From: Streptomyces alboflavus
GTDB lineage: Bacteria > Actinomycetota > Actinomycetes > Streptomycetales > Streptomycetaceae
NCBI RefSeq assembly: GCF_000716675.1
Contig: NZ_JNXT01000003.1
Location: 62,001 to 126,000 of the forward strand
DNA: 64,000 bases
Reading direction: 5' to 3'
This document shows, in pieces, positions 1 to 12,820 of this stretch; positions within the stretch are counted from its first letter, which is position 1, and every line of letters starts with the position of its first letter. Below the pieces are notes generated by a model, which saw only the letters and a program-made list of their open reading frames with translations, did not search any database and was not told where the DNA came from. The position numbers and the translations under genes are program-made.

Positions 1-708
1 GCGACGTCCCGCGCGATGCTGGAGCACCGCGCGGTGGTCGTGGCCGCCGAGCGGACGGAGCTCCTGGAGGCGCTGGCGGCGGTGGCCGCCGGAGAGGTGA
101 CCGGTGCGGCGGTCACGGGGGTCGTCGGTGAACCGGGACAGGTCGGTTTCCTGTTCTCGGGTCAGGGGTCGCAGCGGCTCGGCATGGGGCGTGAACTCGC
201 CTCTCGTTTCCCGGTGTTCGCCGAAGCCCTGGATGAGGTCCTCGCGGCGTTCGACCCGTCGGTACGTGAGGTGCTGTTCGGCGAGGACGCCGACGCCCTG
301 AACGAGACGGGGACGACGCAGCCCGCGCTGTTCGCGGTCGAGGTGGCGTTGTTCCGTCTCCTTGAGTCGTGGGGTGTGCGGCCCGACGTGCTTGCGGGCC
401 ACTCGATCGGTGAGCTGGCTGCGGCCAAGGCGACCGCCGCGGAACTGGCCTCCCCGGACTACTGGGTGCGCCACGTCCGCGAGGCCGTGCGCTTCGCCGA
501 CGCCGTGTCTTCGTACCGATGCTGCGCGGCGACCGCCCCGAGGACGCCGCCGCCACGACCGCCGCCGGACAACTGCACGTGCGCGGCGTCCAGGTCGCCT
601 GGGAGGCGTTCTTCGCCGGTCGAGGCGCGCGCCGCGTCGACCTGCCGACGTACGCCTTCCAGCACCAGCGCCACTGGCTCGACGCGCGGCCCGCCGTCGG
701 CGACGTGA
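1..708 (+). CDS. Type I PKS module 1, AT domain 5' fragment (enters from left edge, broken)
   Basis: The frame is open from base 1 and carries the KS-AT linker and start of a malonyl-type acyltransferase ([10 protein letters not shown] near 163-195, GHSIGE near 400-417). After GELAAA (about 426) it jumps to [13 protein letters not shown], skipping about 128 codons compared with the intact AT of module 6. After RFADAV (about 508) it jumps again and the frame changes, so residues past 510 are not PKS. The rest of the module continues in another frame from about 509. The HAFH specificity segment is lost. I take both jumps as assembly collapse of repeats; a truly broken gene is the alternative. 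Confidence 0.8.
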   Translation, partial: ATSRAMLEHRAVVVAAERTELLEALAAVAAGEVTGAAVTGVVGEPGQVGFLFSGQGSQRLGMGRELASRFPVFAEALDEVLAAFDPSVREVLFGEDADALNETGTTQPALFAVEVALFRLLESWGVRPDVLAGHSIGELAAAKATAAELASPDYWVRHVREAVRFADAVSSYRCCAATAPRTPPPRPPPDNCTCAASRSPGRRSSPVEARAASTCRRTPSSTSATGSTRGPPSAT

Positions 709-3135
709 CGGCCGCCGGACTCGGCGCCGCCGACCACCCGCTGCTCGGCGCGGCCGTCACCGTGGGCGGCACCGACGGCGTGCTGCTCACCGGCCGCCTG
801 TCCGTCCAGACCCACCCGTGGCTTGCCGACTACGTGGTCCACGGCTCGGTCCTGCTGCCCGGCACGGCGTTCCTGGAGCTGGCGGTCCGCGCCGGCGACC
901 AGGTCGGGTGCGACCTCGTCGACGAACTGACGCTGGAGGCACCCCTCGTGGTGCCCGAGCACGGCGCTGTCCGCGTACAGGTGTGGGTCGGCGCCGAGGA
1001 CGAGTCGGGCAGCCGTGAGCTGACCCTGTACTCCAGCACGGGCGACACCGACGACGACCGGCCGTGGACCCGGCACGCCACCGGTGTGCTGCGCGCGGCC
1101 CAACGGAGCGACGCCACCTCCCTGGTGGAGTGGCCGCCCGCGAGCGCCAAGGTCGTCGACCTGGCCGGGTTCTACGACCGGGCGGCCGACGCCGGCCTCG
1201 GCTACGGGCCGGTGTTCCAGGGCCTGCGGGCCGTGTGGCGGCGCGGCGACGAGGTGTTCGCCGAGGTCGTACTGCCCGAGGAGGCGGGCGCGGACGGCTT
1301 CGGCCTGCATCCCGCGCTCCTCGACGCCGCGCTGCACGCCATCGGTCTGTCCGGCGGCGCCGACGAGGCAGGACAGGTGCCGTTCGCGTGGTCGGGCGTG
1401 CGGCTGCACGCCTCGGGCGCCACGGTGCTGCGGGTGCGCCTCGCGCCCACGGGCGGGGACGGGTTCTCGCTGGCGGTCGCGGACGGGGCGGGTGCTCCGG
1501 TCGCGACCGTGGACGCCCTCGAACTGCGCCCGGTCACGCCGGACGAGGTCGCCGGAGAGGACCGCGACGACGCGCTGTTCGGCGTCGACTGGGTGACCGT
1601 CGCGCCGTCCGGCGACGCGGCACCGACGACCGAGTTCACCGACCTGGCGGCCCTCACGGAGCCGCGGTCGGGCTACGTGGTCGTGTCGTGCCCCGTCACG
1701 TCCGGGTCCGACCCGGCGGCCTCGGCGCACCAGGCGGCGCACTGGGCCCTCGATCTGGTCCAGACGTGGCTCGCGGACGAGCGGTTCGACGCGGCCCGCC
1801 TGGCCGTCGTGACCAGGGGCGCGGTCGCCGCGTCGGCCGACGAGCAGGTGCGGGACGTCGCGCAGGCGGCGGTGTGGGGCATGGTGCGGTCCGCCCAGCT
1901 GGAGAACCCGGACCGGTTCGTCCTCGTCGACCTCGACGACGACGCGGCCTCCCTGGACGCGCTGGCGTCCGGACTGGCCATCGGCGAGACGCAGTTGGCG
2001 GTGCGCTCCGGCGACCTCCGGGTGCCGCGGCTCGCCAGGGTCCAGCGGTCCGCCGCCGACGACCCCGGCTTCGGCTCGGGCGCGGTCCTCGTCACCGGCG
2101 CAACGGGCACCCTGGGCGCCCAGGTCGCACGGCATCTGGCCGCGGAGCGGGGCGTACGGAACCTGCTCCTGGTCAGCAGGCGCGGTGCCGCGGCCGAAGG
2201 CGCCGAGGAACTGCGGGCCGAACTGGTCGCGCTCGGCGCCGAAGTCGCCCTGGTGGCCTGCGACGTGGCCGACCGCGACGCCGTCGCGGCGCTCCTTTCC
2301 GCGCACGAGGTCTCCGCCGTCGTGCACACCGCCGGTGTCCTCGACGACGGCGTGATCGGCTCGTTGACGCCGGAGCGCGTGGACACGGTGTTCCGGCCGA
2401 AGGTCGACGCCGCGTGGAACCTGCACGAGCTGACCCGCGACCTGGACCTGTCCGCGTTCGTCCTGTTCTCCTCGGTGGCGGGCATCCTCGGCGCCCCCGG
2501 CCAGGGCAACTACGCCGCCGCCAACACCTTCCTCGACGCGCTCGCGCAGCACCGCCACGACGCCGGACTGCCCGCCACGTCCCTCGCGTGGGGCCTGTGG
2601 GCCGAGGCCAGCGGCATGACCGGCGCGCTCGACGACGCCGACGTGAAGCGGATGGGCCGCGGCGGCCTGCTCCCGCTCCGTACGGCCGACGGGCTCGCCC
2701 TGTTCGACGCGGCGGCATCGACCGGCCGCGCCCTGCTCGCGCCTGTCCCGCTCGACCTGCCCGCGCTCAACCGGCAGGCGCGCTCCCACCCCGTGGCGCC
2801 CGTCCTGCGCGGCCTGGTGCGCACCACCGCGCGCCGGACCGCCGAGGCCGGTGCCACGGCCCGGTCGAGTTGGGCGCAGTCGCTGGCGGGCATGACCGCC
2901 GCCGACCGCGAGAAGGCACTCGTCGAACTGGTGCAGAGCCACGTCGCCGTGGTCCTCGGCCACGGCTCGGCGCAGGCCGTCGCACCCGACCGCGCCTTCA
3001 AGGAACTCGGCTTCGACTCGCTCAGCGCCGTCGAACTCCGCAACAACCTCACCGCGGTCACCGAACTGCGCCTGCCCGCGACGCTGATCTACGACTACCC
3101 GACGCCCGCCGCCCTCGCCGCGTTCCTCGACACCG
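1..3135 (+). other. PKS module 1 (AT broken, DH inactive by sequence, KR, ACP)
   Basis: Domains: AT 139-508, DH 720-1545, KR 2070-2640, ACP 2890-3135. The DH active-site motif reads [14 protein letters not shown]: the histidine of HxxxGxxxxP is replaced by Tyr (TAC at 831-833), while the second-half motif [10 protein letters not shown] is intact. KR has [17 protein letters not shown] and LDD. The predicted outcome is a beta-hydroxyl carried forward rather than an alkene, assuming the base calls are right. Confidence 0.8.
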
Positions 3136-5246
3136 AACTCGTGGGCGCACCCGTCGAGGCGGCGACCACGCACACCACGGTCGCCGTCGACGAGGCCATC
3201 GCCATCGTCGGCATGAGCTGCCGCTTCCCCGGCGGTGTGAACTCGCCGGAGGACCTGTGGCGGCTCCTCGCCGGCGGCACCGACGCCGTCGTGGAGTTCC
3301 CCACCGACCGCGGCTGGGACGTGGACGCGCTCTACGACCCGGAGCTGGCGAGCCCCGGCACGTCGTACACCGACAAGGGTGCCTTCCTCGACCGCGTCGC
3401 CGAGTTCGACCCGGCGTTCTTCGGGATCTCGCCGCGCGAGGCCATGGCCATGGACCCGCAGCAGCGCCTCCTCCTGGAGACCACCTGGGAGGTGTACGAG
3501 CGGGCGGGCATCGACCCGCACTCCGTGCGCGGCAGCCGGTCCGGCGTGTTCATCGGCACCAACGGCCAGGACTACCCGACGCTCCTGATGGCCGCGCCGG
3601 ACAGCATGCGTGAGGTCGAGGGGTACATGGGCACCGGCAGTGCCGCGAGTGTCATCTCCGGCCGTCTGTCCTACACGTTCGGCCTCGAGGGCCCCGCCGT
3701 CACCGTCGACACGGCCTGCTCGTCGTCGCTGGTCGCCCTGCACATGGCGGTGCAGGCACTGCGCTCAGGGGAGTGCTCGACGGCCCTGGTCGGCGGCGTC
3801 ACCGTGATGTCGACACCCGGCGTGTTCATCGACTTCAGCCGCCAGCGCGGCCTGGCCGACGACGGCCGCTGCAAGGCCTTCTCCGACAGCGCCGACGGCA
3901 CCGGCTGGGGCGAGGGCGTCGGCATGCTGCTCGTCGAGCGCCTGTCGGACGCCCAGCGCAACGGACGCCAGATCCTGGCGGTGGTGCGGGGCTCCGCGAT
4001 CAACCAGGACGGCGCGTCGAACGGTCTGACGGCACCCAACGGCCCCTCCCAGCAGCGGGTCATCCGCCAGGCCCTCGCGAGCGCGGGCCTCGCCCCGTCC
4101 GACGTGGACGCCGTGGAGGCCCACGGCACCGGCACGACCCTCGGCGACCCGATCGAGGCCCAGGCCCTGCTCGCCACCTACGGGCGGGACCGCACCGGTG
4201 AGCCCCTGTGGCTCGGCTCGGTCAAGTCGAACATCGGGCACACGCAGGCCGCCGCCGGTGTGGCCGGTGTGATCAAGATGGTGATGGCGCTGCGGCAGGG
4301 AGTCCTGCCCGAGACCCTGCACGTCACCGACCCCTCGTCGCACGTGGACTGGTCCGCGGGCGCGGTGGAACTGCTGACCGAGTCGCGGCCCTGGCCGCAG
4401 ACCGGCAGGCCCTGGCGCGCAGGCGTGTCCTCGTTCGGCGTCAGCGGCACCAACGCCCACACGATCATCGAGCAGGCCCCGGCGGCCGAGCCGGAGAACG
4501 CTCCGGAGGACGCGCCGGAGCCGGTGCGCGACGGTCTCGTGCCGTGGACCCTGTCGGCCCAGACCCCCGAGGCACTCCGAGAGCAGGCCGCCCGCCTCAG
4601 GTCCTTCGTCACCGACGACCCCGAGCTGACCGTCGCGGACGTGGGCCACGCCCTGGTGTCGTCGCGGGCGGTCCTTGAGCACCGCGCGGTGGTCGTCGGC
4701 GGCGAGCGGGACGAGTTCCTGGCCGCGCTGGCAGCCGTGGCAGACGGCCGGATGACCGGTGCGGCGGTCACGGGCGTCGCCGGTGAACCGGGACAGGTCG
4801 GTTTCCTGTTCTCGGGGCAGGGGGCGCAGCGGCTCGGCATGGGGCGTGAACTGGCGGCTCGCTTCCCGGTGTTCGCCGAAGCCCTGGACGAGGTCCTCGC
4901 GGCGTTCGACCCGTCGGTACGTGAGGTGCTGTTCGGCGAGGACGCCGACGTCCTGAACGAGACCGGGGTGACGCAGCCCGCGCTGTTCGCGGTCGAGGTG
5001 GCGTTGTTCCGGCTCCTTGAGTCGTGGGGTGTGCGGCCCGACGTTCTTGCGGGGCACTCGATCGGTGAGCTGGCTGCGGCCCACGTGGCCGGGGTCTGGT
5101 CCCTGGCTGATGCGGTCAAGGTCGTGTCGGCGCGGGGCGCGCTCATGCAGGCGCTCCCGACCGGTGGCGCGATGGTCGCGATCCAGGCGTCCGAGGCCGG
5201 GGTCACTGATGAGGGCTTGCCGGAGACGGTGTGGACGAGGGCGTGA
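519..5246 (+). CDS. Type I PKS segment: module 1 DH-KR-ACP and module 2 KS-AT(partial)
   Basis: Second open segment of the same PKS subunit. In order: post-AT linker (509-715), DH1 (720-1545), KR1 (2070-2640), ACP1 (2890-3135, phosphopantetheine Ser at 3018-3020 in GFDSL), KS2 (3190-4480, active Cys at 3717-3719 in VDTACSSSL, with EAHGTGT and NIGHTQ histidines) and AT2 (from 4794). The ATG at 519 is internal (LRGDRPED of the AT-DH linker) and is not a biological start. The segment ends artificially: after GLPETV (about 5230) the AT breaks and the frame shifts. KR1 has the Rossmann TGATGTLG, an LDD motif (B-type, D-hydroxyl expected) and the NYAAAN tyrosine. Confidence 0.85.
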   Translation: MLRGDRPEDAAATTAAGQLHVRGVQVAWEAFFAGRGARRVDLPTYAFQHQRHWLDARPAVGDVTAAGLGAADHPLLGAAVTVGGTDGVLLTGRLSVQTHPWLADYVVHGSVLLPGTAFLELAVRAGDQVGCDLVDELTLEAPLVVPEHGAVRVQVWVGAEDESGSRELTLYSSTGDTDDDRPWTRHATGVLRAAQRSDATSLVEWPPASAKVVDLAGFYDRAADAGLGYGPVFQGLRAVWRRGDEVFAEVVLPEEAGADGFGLHPALLDAALHAIGLSGGADEAGQVPFAWSGVRLHASGATVLRVRLAPTGGDGFSLAVADGAGAPVATVDALELRPVTPDEVAGEDRDDALFGVDWVTVAPSGDAAPTTEFTDLAALTEPRSGYVVVSCPVTSGSDPAASAHQAAHWALDLVQTWLADERFDAARLAVVTRGAVAASADEQVRDVAQAAVWGMVRSAQLENPDRFVLVDLDDDAASLDALASGLAIGETQLAVRSGDLRVPRLARVQRSAADDPGFGSGAVLVTGATGTLGAQVARHLAAERGVRNLLLVSRRGAAAEGAEELRAELVALGAEVALVACDVADRDAVAALLSAHEVSAVVHTAGVLDDGVIGSLTPERVDTVFRPKVDAAWNLHELTRDLDLSAFVLFSSVAGILGAPGQGNYAAANTFLDALAQHRHDAGLPATSLAWGLWAEASGMTGALDDADVKRMGRGGLLPLRTADGLALFDAAASTGRALLAPVPLDLPALNRQARSHPVAPVLRGLVRTTARRTAEAGATARSSWAQSLAGMTAADREKALVELVQSHVAVVLGHGSAQAVAPDRAFKELGFDSLSAVELRNNLTAVTELRLPATLIYDYPTPAALAAFLDTELVGAPVEAATTHTTVAVDEAIAIVGMSCRFPGGVNSPEDLWRLLAGGTDAVVEFPTDRGWDVDALYDPELASPGTSYTDKGAFLDRVAEFDPAFFGISPREAMAMDPQQRLLLETTWEVYERAGIDPHSVRGSRSGVFIGTNGQDYPTLLMAAPDSMREVEGYMGTGSAASVISGRLSYTFGLEGPAVTVDTACSSSLVALHMAVQALRSGECSTALVGGVTVMSTPGVFIDFSRQRGLADDGRCKAFSDSADGTGWGEGVGMLLVERLSDAQRNGRQILAVVRGSAINQDGASNGLTAPNGPSQQRVIRQALASAGLAPSDVDAVEAHGTGTTLGDPIEAQALLATYGRDRTGEPLWLGSVKSNIGHTQAAAGVAGVIKMVMALRQGVLPETLHVTDPSSHVDWSAGAVELLTESRPWPQTGRPWRAGVSSFGVSGTNAHTIIEQAPAAEPENAPEDAPEPVRDGLVPWTLSAQTPEALREQAARLRSFVTDDPELTVADVGHALVSSRAVLEHRAVVVGGERDEFLAALAAVADGRMTGAAVTGVAGEPGQVGFLFSGQGAQRLGMGRELAARFPVFAEALDEVLAAFDPSVREVLFGEDADVLNETGVTQPALFAVEVALFRLLESWGVRPDVLAGHSIGELAAAHVAGVWSLADAVKVVSARGALMQALPTGGAMVAIQASEAGVTDEGLPETVWTRA

Positions 5247-7945
5247 CGACGTTCGTCGAGGTCGGCCCCGGCGGCGCACTGTCCGCCCTGGGCCAGGAGT
5301 CCGCCCCGGACGCGGTCTTCGTACCGATGCTGCGCGGCGACCGCCCCGAGGACGCCGCGGCCACGACCGCCGTCGGCCACCTGCACGTGTGCGGCGTGCA
5401 GGTGGACTGGCGGCCCTTCTTCGACGGCCGGGGCCCGCGCCGCGTGGACCTGCCGACGTACGCCTTCCAGCACCAGCGCTACTGGCCCCACGTGATGCCC
5501 GCGATGGGCGACGTGACGGCGGCCGGGCTCGGCGCCGCCGACCACCCGCTGCTGGGTGCGACGGTCGTCCTCGGCGGCACCGACGGCGTGCTGCTCACCG
5601 GCCGCCTGTCCGTGCGCACGCACCCGTGGCTGGCCGATCACGCCGTGCTCGGCTCGATCCTGCTGCCCGGTACGGCGTTCCTGGAGCTGGCGATCCGCGC
5701 CGGTGACCAGGTCGGCTGCGACGTGGTCGAGGAACTGACGCTGGAGGCGCCCCTTGTGGTGCCCGAGAACGGCACGGTGCGGGTCCAGGTGTGGGTCGGC
5801 GCCGAGGACGAGTCCGGCAGGCGGGAGCTGACGCTCCACTCCAGCGCGGGCGACACCGACGACGGCCGGCCGTGGACCCGGCACGCCATCGGTGTGCTCC
5901 AGGCCGGTGGCCGGGCCCGCGGCGGCGCCGCCCTGACCGAGTGGCCGCCGACCGGCGCCGAGGCCGTCGACCTGGGCGGCTTCTACGACCACATGGTCCA
6001 GGGCGGCTTCGGCTACGGGCCGGTGTTCCAGGGCCTGAAGGCCGCCTGGCGCGACGGCGGCGAGGTGTACGCCGAGGTCGCGCTGCCCGACGGCGTGAAG
6101 GCCGAAGGGTTCGGGCTGCACCCGGCGCTGCTCGACGCGGCCCTGCACGCCATCAGCCTGTCCGGTGAGGCCGACGGGGTCGGCCGGCTGCCGTTCGCGT
6201 GGTCGGGGGTGCGGCTGCACGCCTCCGGCGCGGAACTGCTGCGGGTGCGCCTGACCTCCTCCGGACCCGACCGGGTGGCGCTGGCGATCGCGGACGGGGC
6301 GGGCGCCCCGGTGGCCACGGTCGACTCGCTGGTGATCCGGCCCGTCTCGCAGGAACAGCTGGCCGGTGACGAACTCAGCGACGCGCTGTTCGGCGTGGAC
6401 TGGTCGCCCGTACCGCTGACCGACGGCGACGTCCCGACGACCGAGTGGACCGACTCGCTCACGCCGTCGGCGGAACTGCCCGACTACGTGGTCGTGTCGA
6501 GCCCGGACCCGTCCGCGTCCGACCCCGTGGCCTCGGCGCACGAGGCGGCACACTGGGCCCTCGACCTGGTCCAGACGTGGCTGACGGACGAGAGCTTCGA
6601 CGCGGCCCGCCTGGTCGTCGTGACCAAGGGCGCGGTCGCCACCACGGACGACGAGGACGTACGGCACCTCGCGCACGCCGCCGTGTGGGGCCTGGTGCGC
6701 ACGGCCCAGTCGGAGAACCCCGACCGGATCGTCCTGGTCGACCTCGACGAGGAGGCGGCCTCGCTCGACGCGCTGCCCGCCGCACTCGCCACCGGCGAGA
6801 CCCAACTCGCCCTGCGCGCCGGTCGTGCCAGCGTGCCGCGCCTGGCCAGGGCCGCGCGCTCCGCCGTGGACGACCCGGGCTTCGGCTCCGGTGCGGTGCT
6901 GGTCACCGGCGCCACCGGCACACTGGGCGGCCTCGTCGCCCGGCACTTGGTCGCCGAGCGAGACGTTCGCAACCTGCTCCTGGTCAGCAGGCGTGGCATC
7001 GCTGCCGAGGGCGCCGAGGACCTGCGCGACGAACTGGTAGCGCTGGGCGCCGAAGTGACGTACGCGGCCTGCGACGTCTCCGACCGCGACGCCCTCGCGG
7101 CGCTCCTGGCCGAGCACCCCGTGACCGCCGTCGTCCACACCGCCGGTGTCCTCGACGACGCCACGATCGGCTCGCTCACCCCGGACCGCATCGACACCGT
7201 GTTCCGGCCCAAGGCCGACGCGGCCTGGCACCTGCACGAGCTGACCCGCGACCTGGACCTGTCGGCGTTCGTCCTGTTCTCCTCCGCCTCCGGCGTGTTC
7301 GGCGGCCCGGGGCAGGGCAACTACGCGGCCGCGAACACCTTCCTCGACGCCCTCGCGCAGCACCGCCGCGCGGCCGGGCTGCCCGCGACCTCCCTGGCCT
7401 GGGGCCTGTGGGCCGAGGCCAGCGGCATGAGCGGACAGCTCGACGAGGCCGACGTGAAGCGGATGAGCAGGGGCGGCCTGATCCCGCTGCGCACGGCCCA
7501 GGGGCTCGCTCTGTTCGACGCGGCGGGCACCACAGGCCGCGCCGTCCTCGCGCCGGTCCCGCTCGACCTGCCCGCCCTGCACCGGCAGGCACGCTCCCAC
7601 CCCGTGGCGGTCGTCCTGCGCGGCCTGGTGCGCACCGCCGTGCGCAGGACCGTCGAGCGTGCCGCCGTCGCGGGTTCGGCGCTGGCCGAGTCCCTGGTGG
7701 GCCTGACCGACGCGGAGCGGGAGAAGACCCTCCTGACCCTCGTCCAGGAGCACGTGGCCATGGTCCTCGGCCACAGCTCGGCGCACGCCGTCGCACCCGA
7801 CCGCGCCTTCCGCGAAGTGGGCTTCGACTCACTCAGCGCCGTCGAACTGCGGAACAACCTCAACGCGGTCACCGAACTGCGCCTGCCCGCGACCCTGGTC
7901 TTCGACCACCCGACCCCCGCGGCGGTCGCCGCCTTCCTCGGCTCC
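3190..7945 (+). other. PKS module 2 (KS, AT broken, DH, KR, ACP)
   Basis: KS 3190-4480 with the Cys-His-His set; AT 4794-5230, then joined after loss of about 105 codons to 5231-5490; DH 5530-6345 with [16 protein letters not shown] 6880-7450 of LDD (B) type; ACP 7700-7945. If the AT is intact in the organism, the module adds malonate and yields a double bond. Confidence 0.8.
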
Positions 7946-9880
7946 GAACTCGCGGGCTCCCCGGTCGCCACGGCGACCACCCGCACGGTGGCCGCGATCA
8001 CCGACGAGCCGATCGCGATCGTCGGCATGAGCTGCCGCTACCCGGGCGGCGTCAACTCGCCCGAGGACCTGTGGCAGCTCGTCCACGACGGCACCGACGC
8101 CATCGGCGACTTCCCCGACAACCGCGGCTGGGACCTGGCACGGCTCTACCACCCGGACCCGGACCACATCGGCACCTCGTACGCCCGCGAAGGCGGCTTC
8201 CTCTACGACGCCGACGAGTTCGACCCGGGCTTCTTCGGCATCTCGCCCCGCGAGGCCCTCGCCATGGACCCGCAGCAGCGCCTGCTCCTCGAAGCGTCCT
8301 GGGAGGCGTTCGAGCGGGCCGGGATCGCCCCGGAGTCGGTGCGGGGCAGCGCCACCGGTGTGTACGCGGGCCTGATGTACCACGACTACGCGGCGCGGCT
8401 GCGTTCCGTGCCGGAGGACGTCGAGGGCTATCTGGGCACCGGCGCGTCCGGCAGTGTCGCGTCCGGCCGCGTCGCCTACATGATGGGCCTCGAAGGCCCC
8501 GCGGTCACCGTCGACACCGCGTGCTCCTCGTCGCTCGTCGCGCTGCACATGGCGGTGCAGGCGCTGCGGTCGGGAGAGTGCGATCTCGCGCTCGCGGGCG
8601 GTGTCGCGGTAATGGCCACCGCGGGCACGTTCGTGGACTTCAGCCGTCAACGCGGCCTCGCCGCCGACGGCCGCTGCAAGTCGTTCTCCGACAGCGCGGA
8701 CGGCACGGGCTGGGGCGAGGGCGTCGGCATGCTGCTGGTGGAGCGGCTGTCGGACGCCCGCCGCAACGGTCACAAGGTCCTTGCGGTCGTGCGGGGTTCG
8801 GCCGTGAACCAGGACGGCGCGTCCAACGGCCTCACCGCCCCCAACGGCCCCTCCCAGCAGCGCGTCATCCGGCAGTCGCTGGCGAGCGCGGGCCTGTCCA
8901 CGTCCGACGTGGACGCGGTCGAGGCACACGGCACGGGTACGACGCTCGGCGACCCGATCGAGGCCCAGGCACTCCTCGCCACCTACGGCCAGGACCGCGC
9001 CGGTGAACCGCTGTGGCTCGGCTCGATCAAGTCGAACATCGGGCACACCCAGGCCGCCGCCGGTGTCTCCGGCATCATCAAGATGGTCATGGCGATGCGG
9101 CACGGCGTGCTGCCGCCGACCCTCCACGTCGGTGAGCCCACCTCACAGGTGGACTGGTCCGCCGGTGACGTCGAGCTGCTGACGCAGGCCCGTTCGTGGC
9201 CGGAGACCGGCCGCCCGCGCCGCGCCGGCGTGTCGTCGTTCGGTGTGAGCGGCACCAACGCGCACACCATCATCGAGCAGGTCCCGAGCGACGACCACGT
9301 CCCGGCACCGGCAGACGGCGCCGTGCCGTGGCTCCTCTCGGCCAAGAACGCGGAGGCACTGCGCGAGCAGGCACGGCGACTCCGGGACCACGTCGCGGGC
9401 GAGCCCGGGACCGGCGTCCTGGACGTCGCCTACTCGCTGGCCGTGACCCGGTCCGCCTTCGACCACCGCGCCGCCGTCGTGGCGGAGGACCGCGCGGCGC
9501 TCCTCGACGGGCTCGCTGCGCTGGCGGAGGAGCGCCCGTTCCCCGGCCTGCACACGGGGTCCGTCGCCGTGGGCGGTGTGGGCTTCCTGTTCTCGGGCCA
9601 GGGGTCGCAGCGGCTCGGCATGGGGCGTGAACTGGCCGCCCGTTTCCCGGTGTTCGCGGAGGCGCTGGAGGCGGTCCTTGGTGAGTGCGACCCGGCTGTA
9701 ACGGACGTGCTGTTCGGTGCGGATGTTGATGCGCTGAACGAGACGGGGGTGACGCAGCCTGCGCTGTTCGCGGTCGAGGTGGCGTTGTTCCGTCTCCTTG
9801 AGTCGTGGGGTGTGCGGCCCGACGTGCTTGCGGGCCACTCGATCGGTGAGCTGGCTGCGCGTCTCCGGTGTGGCCGCTGA
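5231..9880 (+). CDS. Type I PKS segment: module 2 AT end-DH-KR-ACP and module 3 KS-AT(partial)
   Basis: Third open segment. It resumes at [14 protein letters not shown], the C-terminal end of AT2, about 105 codons downstream of where the previous frame stopped, so the HAFH segment of AT2 is missing. Then follow DH2 (5530-6345, catalytic His at 5639-5641), KR2 (6880-7450, LDD motif, Tyr at 7322-7324), ACP2 (7700-7945, Ser at 7829-7831), KS3 (8000-9290, Cys at 8522-8524) and AT3 (from 9582 with GHSIGE). The PKS reading stops at about 9859 after GELAA, where a deletion shifts the frame. The nominal start at 5231 is a junction artefact. Confidence 0.85.
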   Translation: MDEGVTTFVEVGPGGALSALGQESAPDAVFVPMLRGDRPEDAAATTAVGHLHVCGVQVDWRPFFDGRGPRRVDLPTYAFQHQRYWPHVMPAMGDVTAAGLGAADHPLLGATVVLGGTDGVLLTGRLSVRTHPWLADHAVLGSILLPGTAFLELAIRAGDQVGCDVVEELTLEAPLVVPENGTVRVQVWVGAEDESGRRELTLHSSAGDTDDGRPWTRHAIGVLQAGGRARGGAALTEWPPTGAEAVDLGGFYDHMVQGGFGYGPVFQGLKAAWRDGGEVYAEVALPDGVKAEGFGLHPALLDAALHAISLSGEADGVGRLPFAWSGVRLHASGAELLRVRLTSSGPDRVALAIADGAGAPVATVDSLVIRPVSQEQLAGDELSDALFGVDWSPVPLTDGDVPTTEWTDSLTPSAELPDYVVVSSPDPSASDPVASAHEAAHWALDLVQTWLTDESFDAARLVVVTKGAVATTDDEDVRHLAHAAVWGLVRTAQSENPDRIVLVDLDEEAASLDALPAALATGETQLALRAGRASVPRLARAARSAVDDPGFGSGAVLVTGATGTLGGLVARHLVAERDVRNLLLVSRRGIAAEGAEDLRDELVALGAEVTYAACDVSDRDALAALLAEHPVTAVVHTAGVLDDATIGSLTPDRIDTVFRPKADAAWHLHELTRDLDLSAFVLFSSASGVFGGPGQGNYAAANTFLDALAQHRRAAGLPATSLAWGLWAEASGMSGQLDEADVKRMSRGGLIPLRTAQGLALFDAAGTTGRAVLAPVPLDLPALHRQARSHPVAVVLRGLVRTAVRRTVERAAVAGSALAESLVGLTDAEREKTLLTLVQEHVAMVLGHSSAHAVAPDRAFREVGFDSLSAVELRNNLNAVTELRLPATLVFDHPTPAAVAAFLGSELAGSPVATATTRTVAAITDEPIAIVGMSCRYPGGVNSPEDLWQLVHDGTDAIGDFPDNRGWDLARLYHPDPDHIGTSYAREGGFLYDADEFDPGFFGISPREALAMDPQQRLLLEASWEAFERAGIAPESVRGSATGVYAGLMYHDYAARLRSVPEDVEGYLGTGASGSVASGRVAYMMGLEGPAVTVDTACSSSLVALHMAVQALRSGECDLALAGGVAVMATAGTFVDFSRQRGLAADGRCKSFSDSADGTGWGEGVGMLLVERLSDARRNGHKVLAVVRGSAVNQDGASNGLTAPNGPSQQRVIRQSLASAGLSTSDVDAVEAHGTGTTLGDPIEAQALLATYGQDRAGEPLWLGSIKSNIGHTQAAAGVSGIIKMVMAMRHGVLPPTLHVGEPTSQVDWSAGDVELLTQARSWPETGRPRRAGVSSFGVSGTNAHTIIEQVPSDDHVPAPADGAVPWLLSAKNAEALREQARRLRDHVAGEPGTGVLDVAYSLAVTRSAFDHRAAVVAEDRAALLDGLAALAEERPFPGLHTGSVAVGGVGFLFSGQGSQRLGMGRELAARFPVFAEALEAVLGECDPAVTDVLFGADVDALNETGVTQPALFAVEVALFRLLESWGVRPDVLAGHSIGELAARLRCGR

Positions 9881-12820
9881 CGTCGACGCGATCGCGGAGC
9901 GTTGGCGCGAGGCTGGGCGCAAGGCGACCCGTCTCAAGGTGAGCCACGCGTTCCACTCGCCGCTGATGGACCCGATGCTGGACGACTTCCGCACGGTCCT
10001 GGAAGGCGTGTCGTACGAGGCGCCCGCGATCCCGATCGTGTCGACGCTGACCGGTACGAACGCGACGGCCGAGGAGCTGGCCTCGCCCGAGTACTGGGTG
10101 CGGCACGTGCGCGAGGCCGTGCGCTTCGCCGACGCCGTCGACACGCTCGTGGCCCAGGGCATGGTCACCTTCGTCGAGGTCGGGCCCGGTGGCGTCCTCT
10201 CGGCGCTGGGCCAGGAGTGCGCGGCGGACGCGGCCTTCGTACCCGCGCTGCGGGGCGACGGTCCGGAGGAGACCGCGCTGACGACTGCCGTGGCCCAACT
10301 GTCCACGCACGGTGTGCGGGTGGACTGGGAGGCGTTCTTCGCCGGCCGGGGCGCGCGGCGCGTGGACCTGCCGACGTACGCGTTCCAGCGGAAGCGCTAC
10401 TGGCTCGACGCCGGAGTCTCCGCGGGCGACCTCGACGCGGCGGGTCTCGGCGCGGCCGACCACCCGCTGCTCAGCGCGATCGTCGACACTCCCGACTCGG
10501 ACGGGCAGTTCTTCACCGGCAGGCTGTCGGTGGAGACCCACCCCTGGCTGGCCGATCACGCGATCCAGGGCTCGATTCTGCTGCCGGGTACGGCGTTCCT
10601 GGAGCTGGCGGTGCATGCCGGTGATCAGGTCGGGTGCGATGTGGTGGAGGAGTTGACGCTGGAGGCGCCGTTGGTGGTGCCTGAGCGTGGCGGCGTGCGG
10701 GTGCAGGTGCGGGTCGGTGCGCCGGACGAGTCCGGTCGGCGTCCTGTGACCGTCCACGCTCGTGAGGACGACGGTGAAGTGTGGGTCCGGCACGCGAGCG
10801 GTGCCTTGACGGGTGGCGCGGAGATGCCGATCGTCGATGCCGGTGTCTGGCCGCCTGCCGGGGCGGAGGTCGTGGACCTGGACGGGCTCTATGACCGGAT
10901 GTCCGATGGCGGGTTCGGCTACGGGCCGGTGTTCCAGGGTCTGCGGGCTGCTTGGCGCAAGGGTGAGGAGGTCTTCGCCGAGGTCGCTCTGCCGGACGAC
11001 GTGGGTGTGGACGGATTCGGCCTGCATCCGGCCCTGTTGGACGCGTCGCTGCACGCGATCGGCCTGATGGGTGCGGCGGACGGTCCTGGGAAGTTGCCGT
11101 TCTCGTGGTCGGGTGTGCGGCTGCACGCCTCCGGCGCCACCGCGGTGCGCGTCCGGCTGGCGCCCGCGGGGGCCGACGGTGTGGCGCTGACCGTCACGGA
11201 CGGAGCGGGCGCTGCGGTCGTCTCGATCGACTCGCTCGTCCTGCGTCCTGTCACGGCCGCACTGTCCCGGCAGGGCCGGGAGTCGCTGTTCCACCTGGAC
11301 TGGCTGCCCGCCCCGGCACCGGCCGGGAACCCCGGCTCGGTGGCGGAGTTCGCGGACTGGGCCGCCGTACGGTCGGAGCTGGACGCGGCGGAGACGCTGC
11401 CGGACACCGTCGTGGTGCGGTGCGCCGAGTCCGACGACGTGGCTGCGGTACGTGAACACGTCCTGGCCGTCCTGGAGTTGGTGCGGGACTGGCTCGCCGA
11501 CGACCGCTGCGCGACCTCGCGCCTGGTCCTCGTGACCAAGGGCGCCGTGGCCGTCGGAGCGGACGAGGACGTGCCGGACCTGGCCGCGGCCGCCGTCTGG
11601 GGCCTGGTGCGTACGGCACAGGCGGAGAACCCCGGCCGCATCGTGCTCGTCGACGCGGACACCGCGGACGACAGCGCCTGGAAGCCGGTGCTGACCACCG
11701 GCGAGCCCCAGATCGCCGTACGGGACGGGCAGGCGTACGTGGCCCGCCTCGCGCGGGTGCGGCCGGAGCCCGGCACGGACCCGGCGTTCGGGCCGGACAG
11801 CTCGGTCCTGGTGACGGGCGCGTCCGGTGCCCTGGGCGGCCTCGTCGCCCGGCACCTCGTCGCCGGTCACGGAGTCGGCCGCCTCGTCCTCGCCAGCAGG
11901 CGTGGCATCGCGGCCGAGGGCGCCGAGGAACTGCGTACCGAACTCGTCGCACAGGGCGCCGAAGTGACGTACGCGGCCTGCGACGTCTCCGACCGGGAAG
12001 CCCTCGCGGCGCTCCTGGCCGAGCACCCCGTGACGGCCGTCGTGCACACCGCCGGTGTCCTCGCCGACGGCACCATCGGCTCGCTCACCCCGGAGCAGAT
12101 CGACACCGTGTTCCGGCCCAAGGTCGACGCGGCCCGGCACCTGCACGAGCTGACCCGCGACCTGGACCTGACGGCGTTCGTGCTGTTCTCGTCCGTGGCG
12201 GGCACGCTGGGCGGGCCCGGGCAGGGCAACTACTCCGCGGCCAACGCGTTCCTCGACGCCCTGGCCCGGCAGCGGCACGCCCAGGGCCTGCCCGCGACCT
12301 CACTCGCGTGGGGCCTGTGGGCCGACGGCATGGGCGCCCGCGTGGCACAGTCCGCCGCGACCGGCCTGTCCGCGGACGAGGGCGTCGCGCTGTTCGACGC
12401 CGCGGTCTCCGGCACCGAGCCCGTCGTCGTACCGATGCGGCTCGACCTGCGTGCCGTACGCGAACTCCCGCACGTGCCCCCGGTGTTCAGCGGACTCGTG
12501 CGCACGACGACCCGCAGGGCGGCGGGAAGCGGCACCGACCCGGCCGCCGCGCTCCGCGACCGGCTCGCGCCCCTGGCCGAGGACGAGCGCGAGCGGGTGC
12601 TCCTGGACCTCGTCCGCACCCAGGCCGCCGTGGTGCTCGGCCACGCCGGACCGGAGGAGGTCGCGGCAGGACAGGCGTTCACGGAGCTGGGCTTCGACTC
12701 GCTGACCGCCGTCGACCTGCGCAACCGGCTCGGCACCGCCACGGGCCTCCGGCTGCCCGCCACACTGATCTTCGACTACCCGACTCCCGCGGCGATCGCC
12801 GCGTTCGTCGGCGTCGAACT
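8000..12820 (+). other. PKS module 3 (KS, AT broken, DH, KR, ACP)
   Basis: KS 8000-9290; AT 9582-9859 joined to 9860-10240 with about 60 codons missing between GELAA and VSGVAADVD (both GHSIGE and HAFH survive); DH 10440-11255 with [16 protein letters not shown] 11795-12345 with LAD in place of LDD, catalytic Ser and Tyr present; ACP 12570-12820. Alkene-forming malonyl module expected. Confidence 0.8.
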
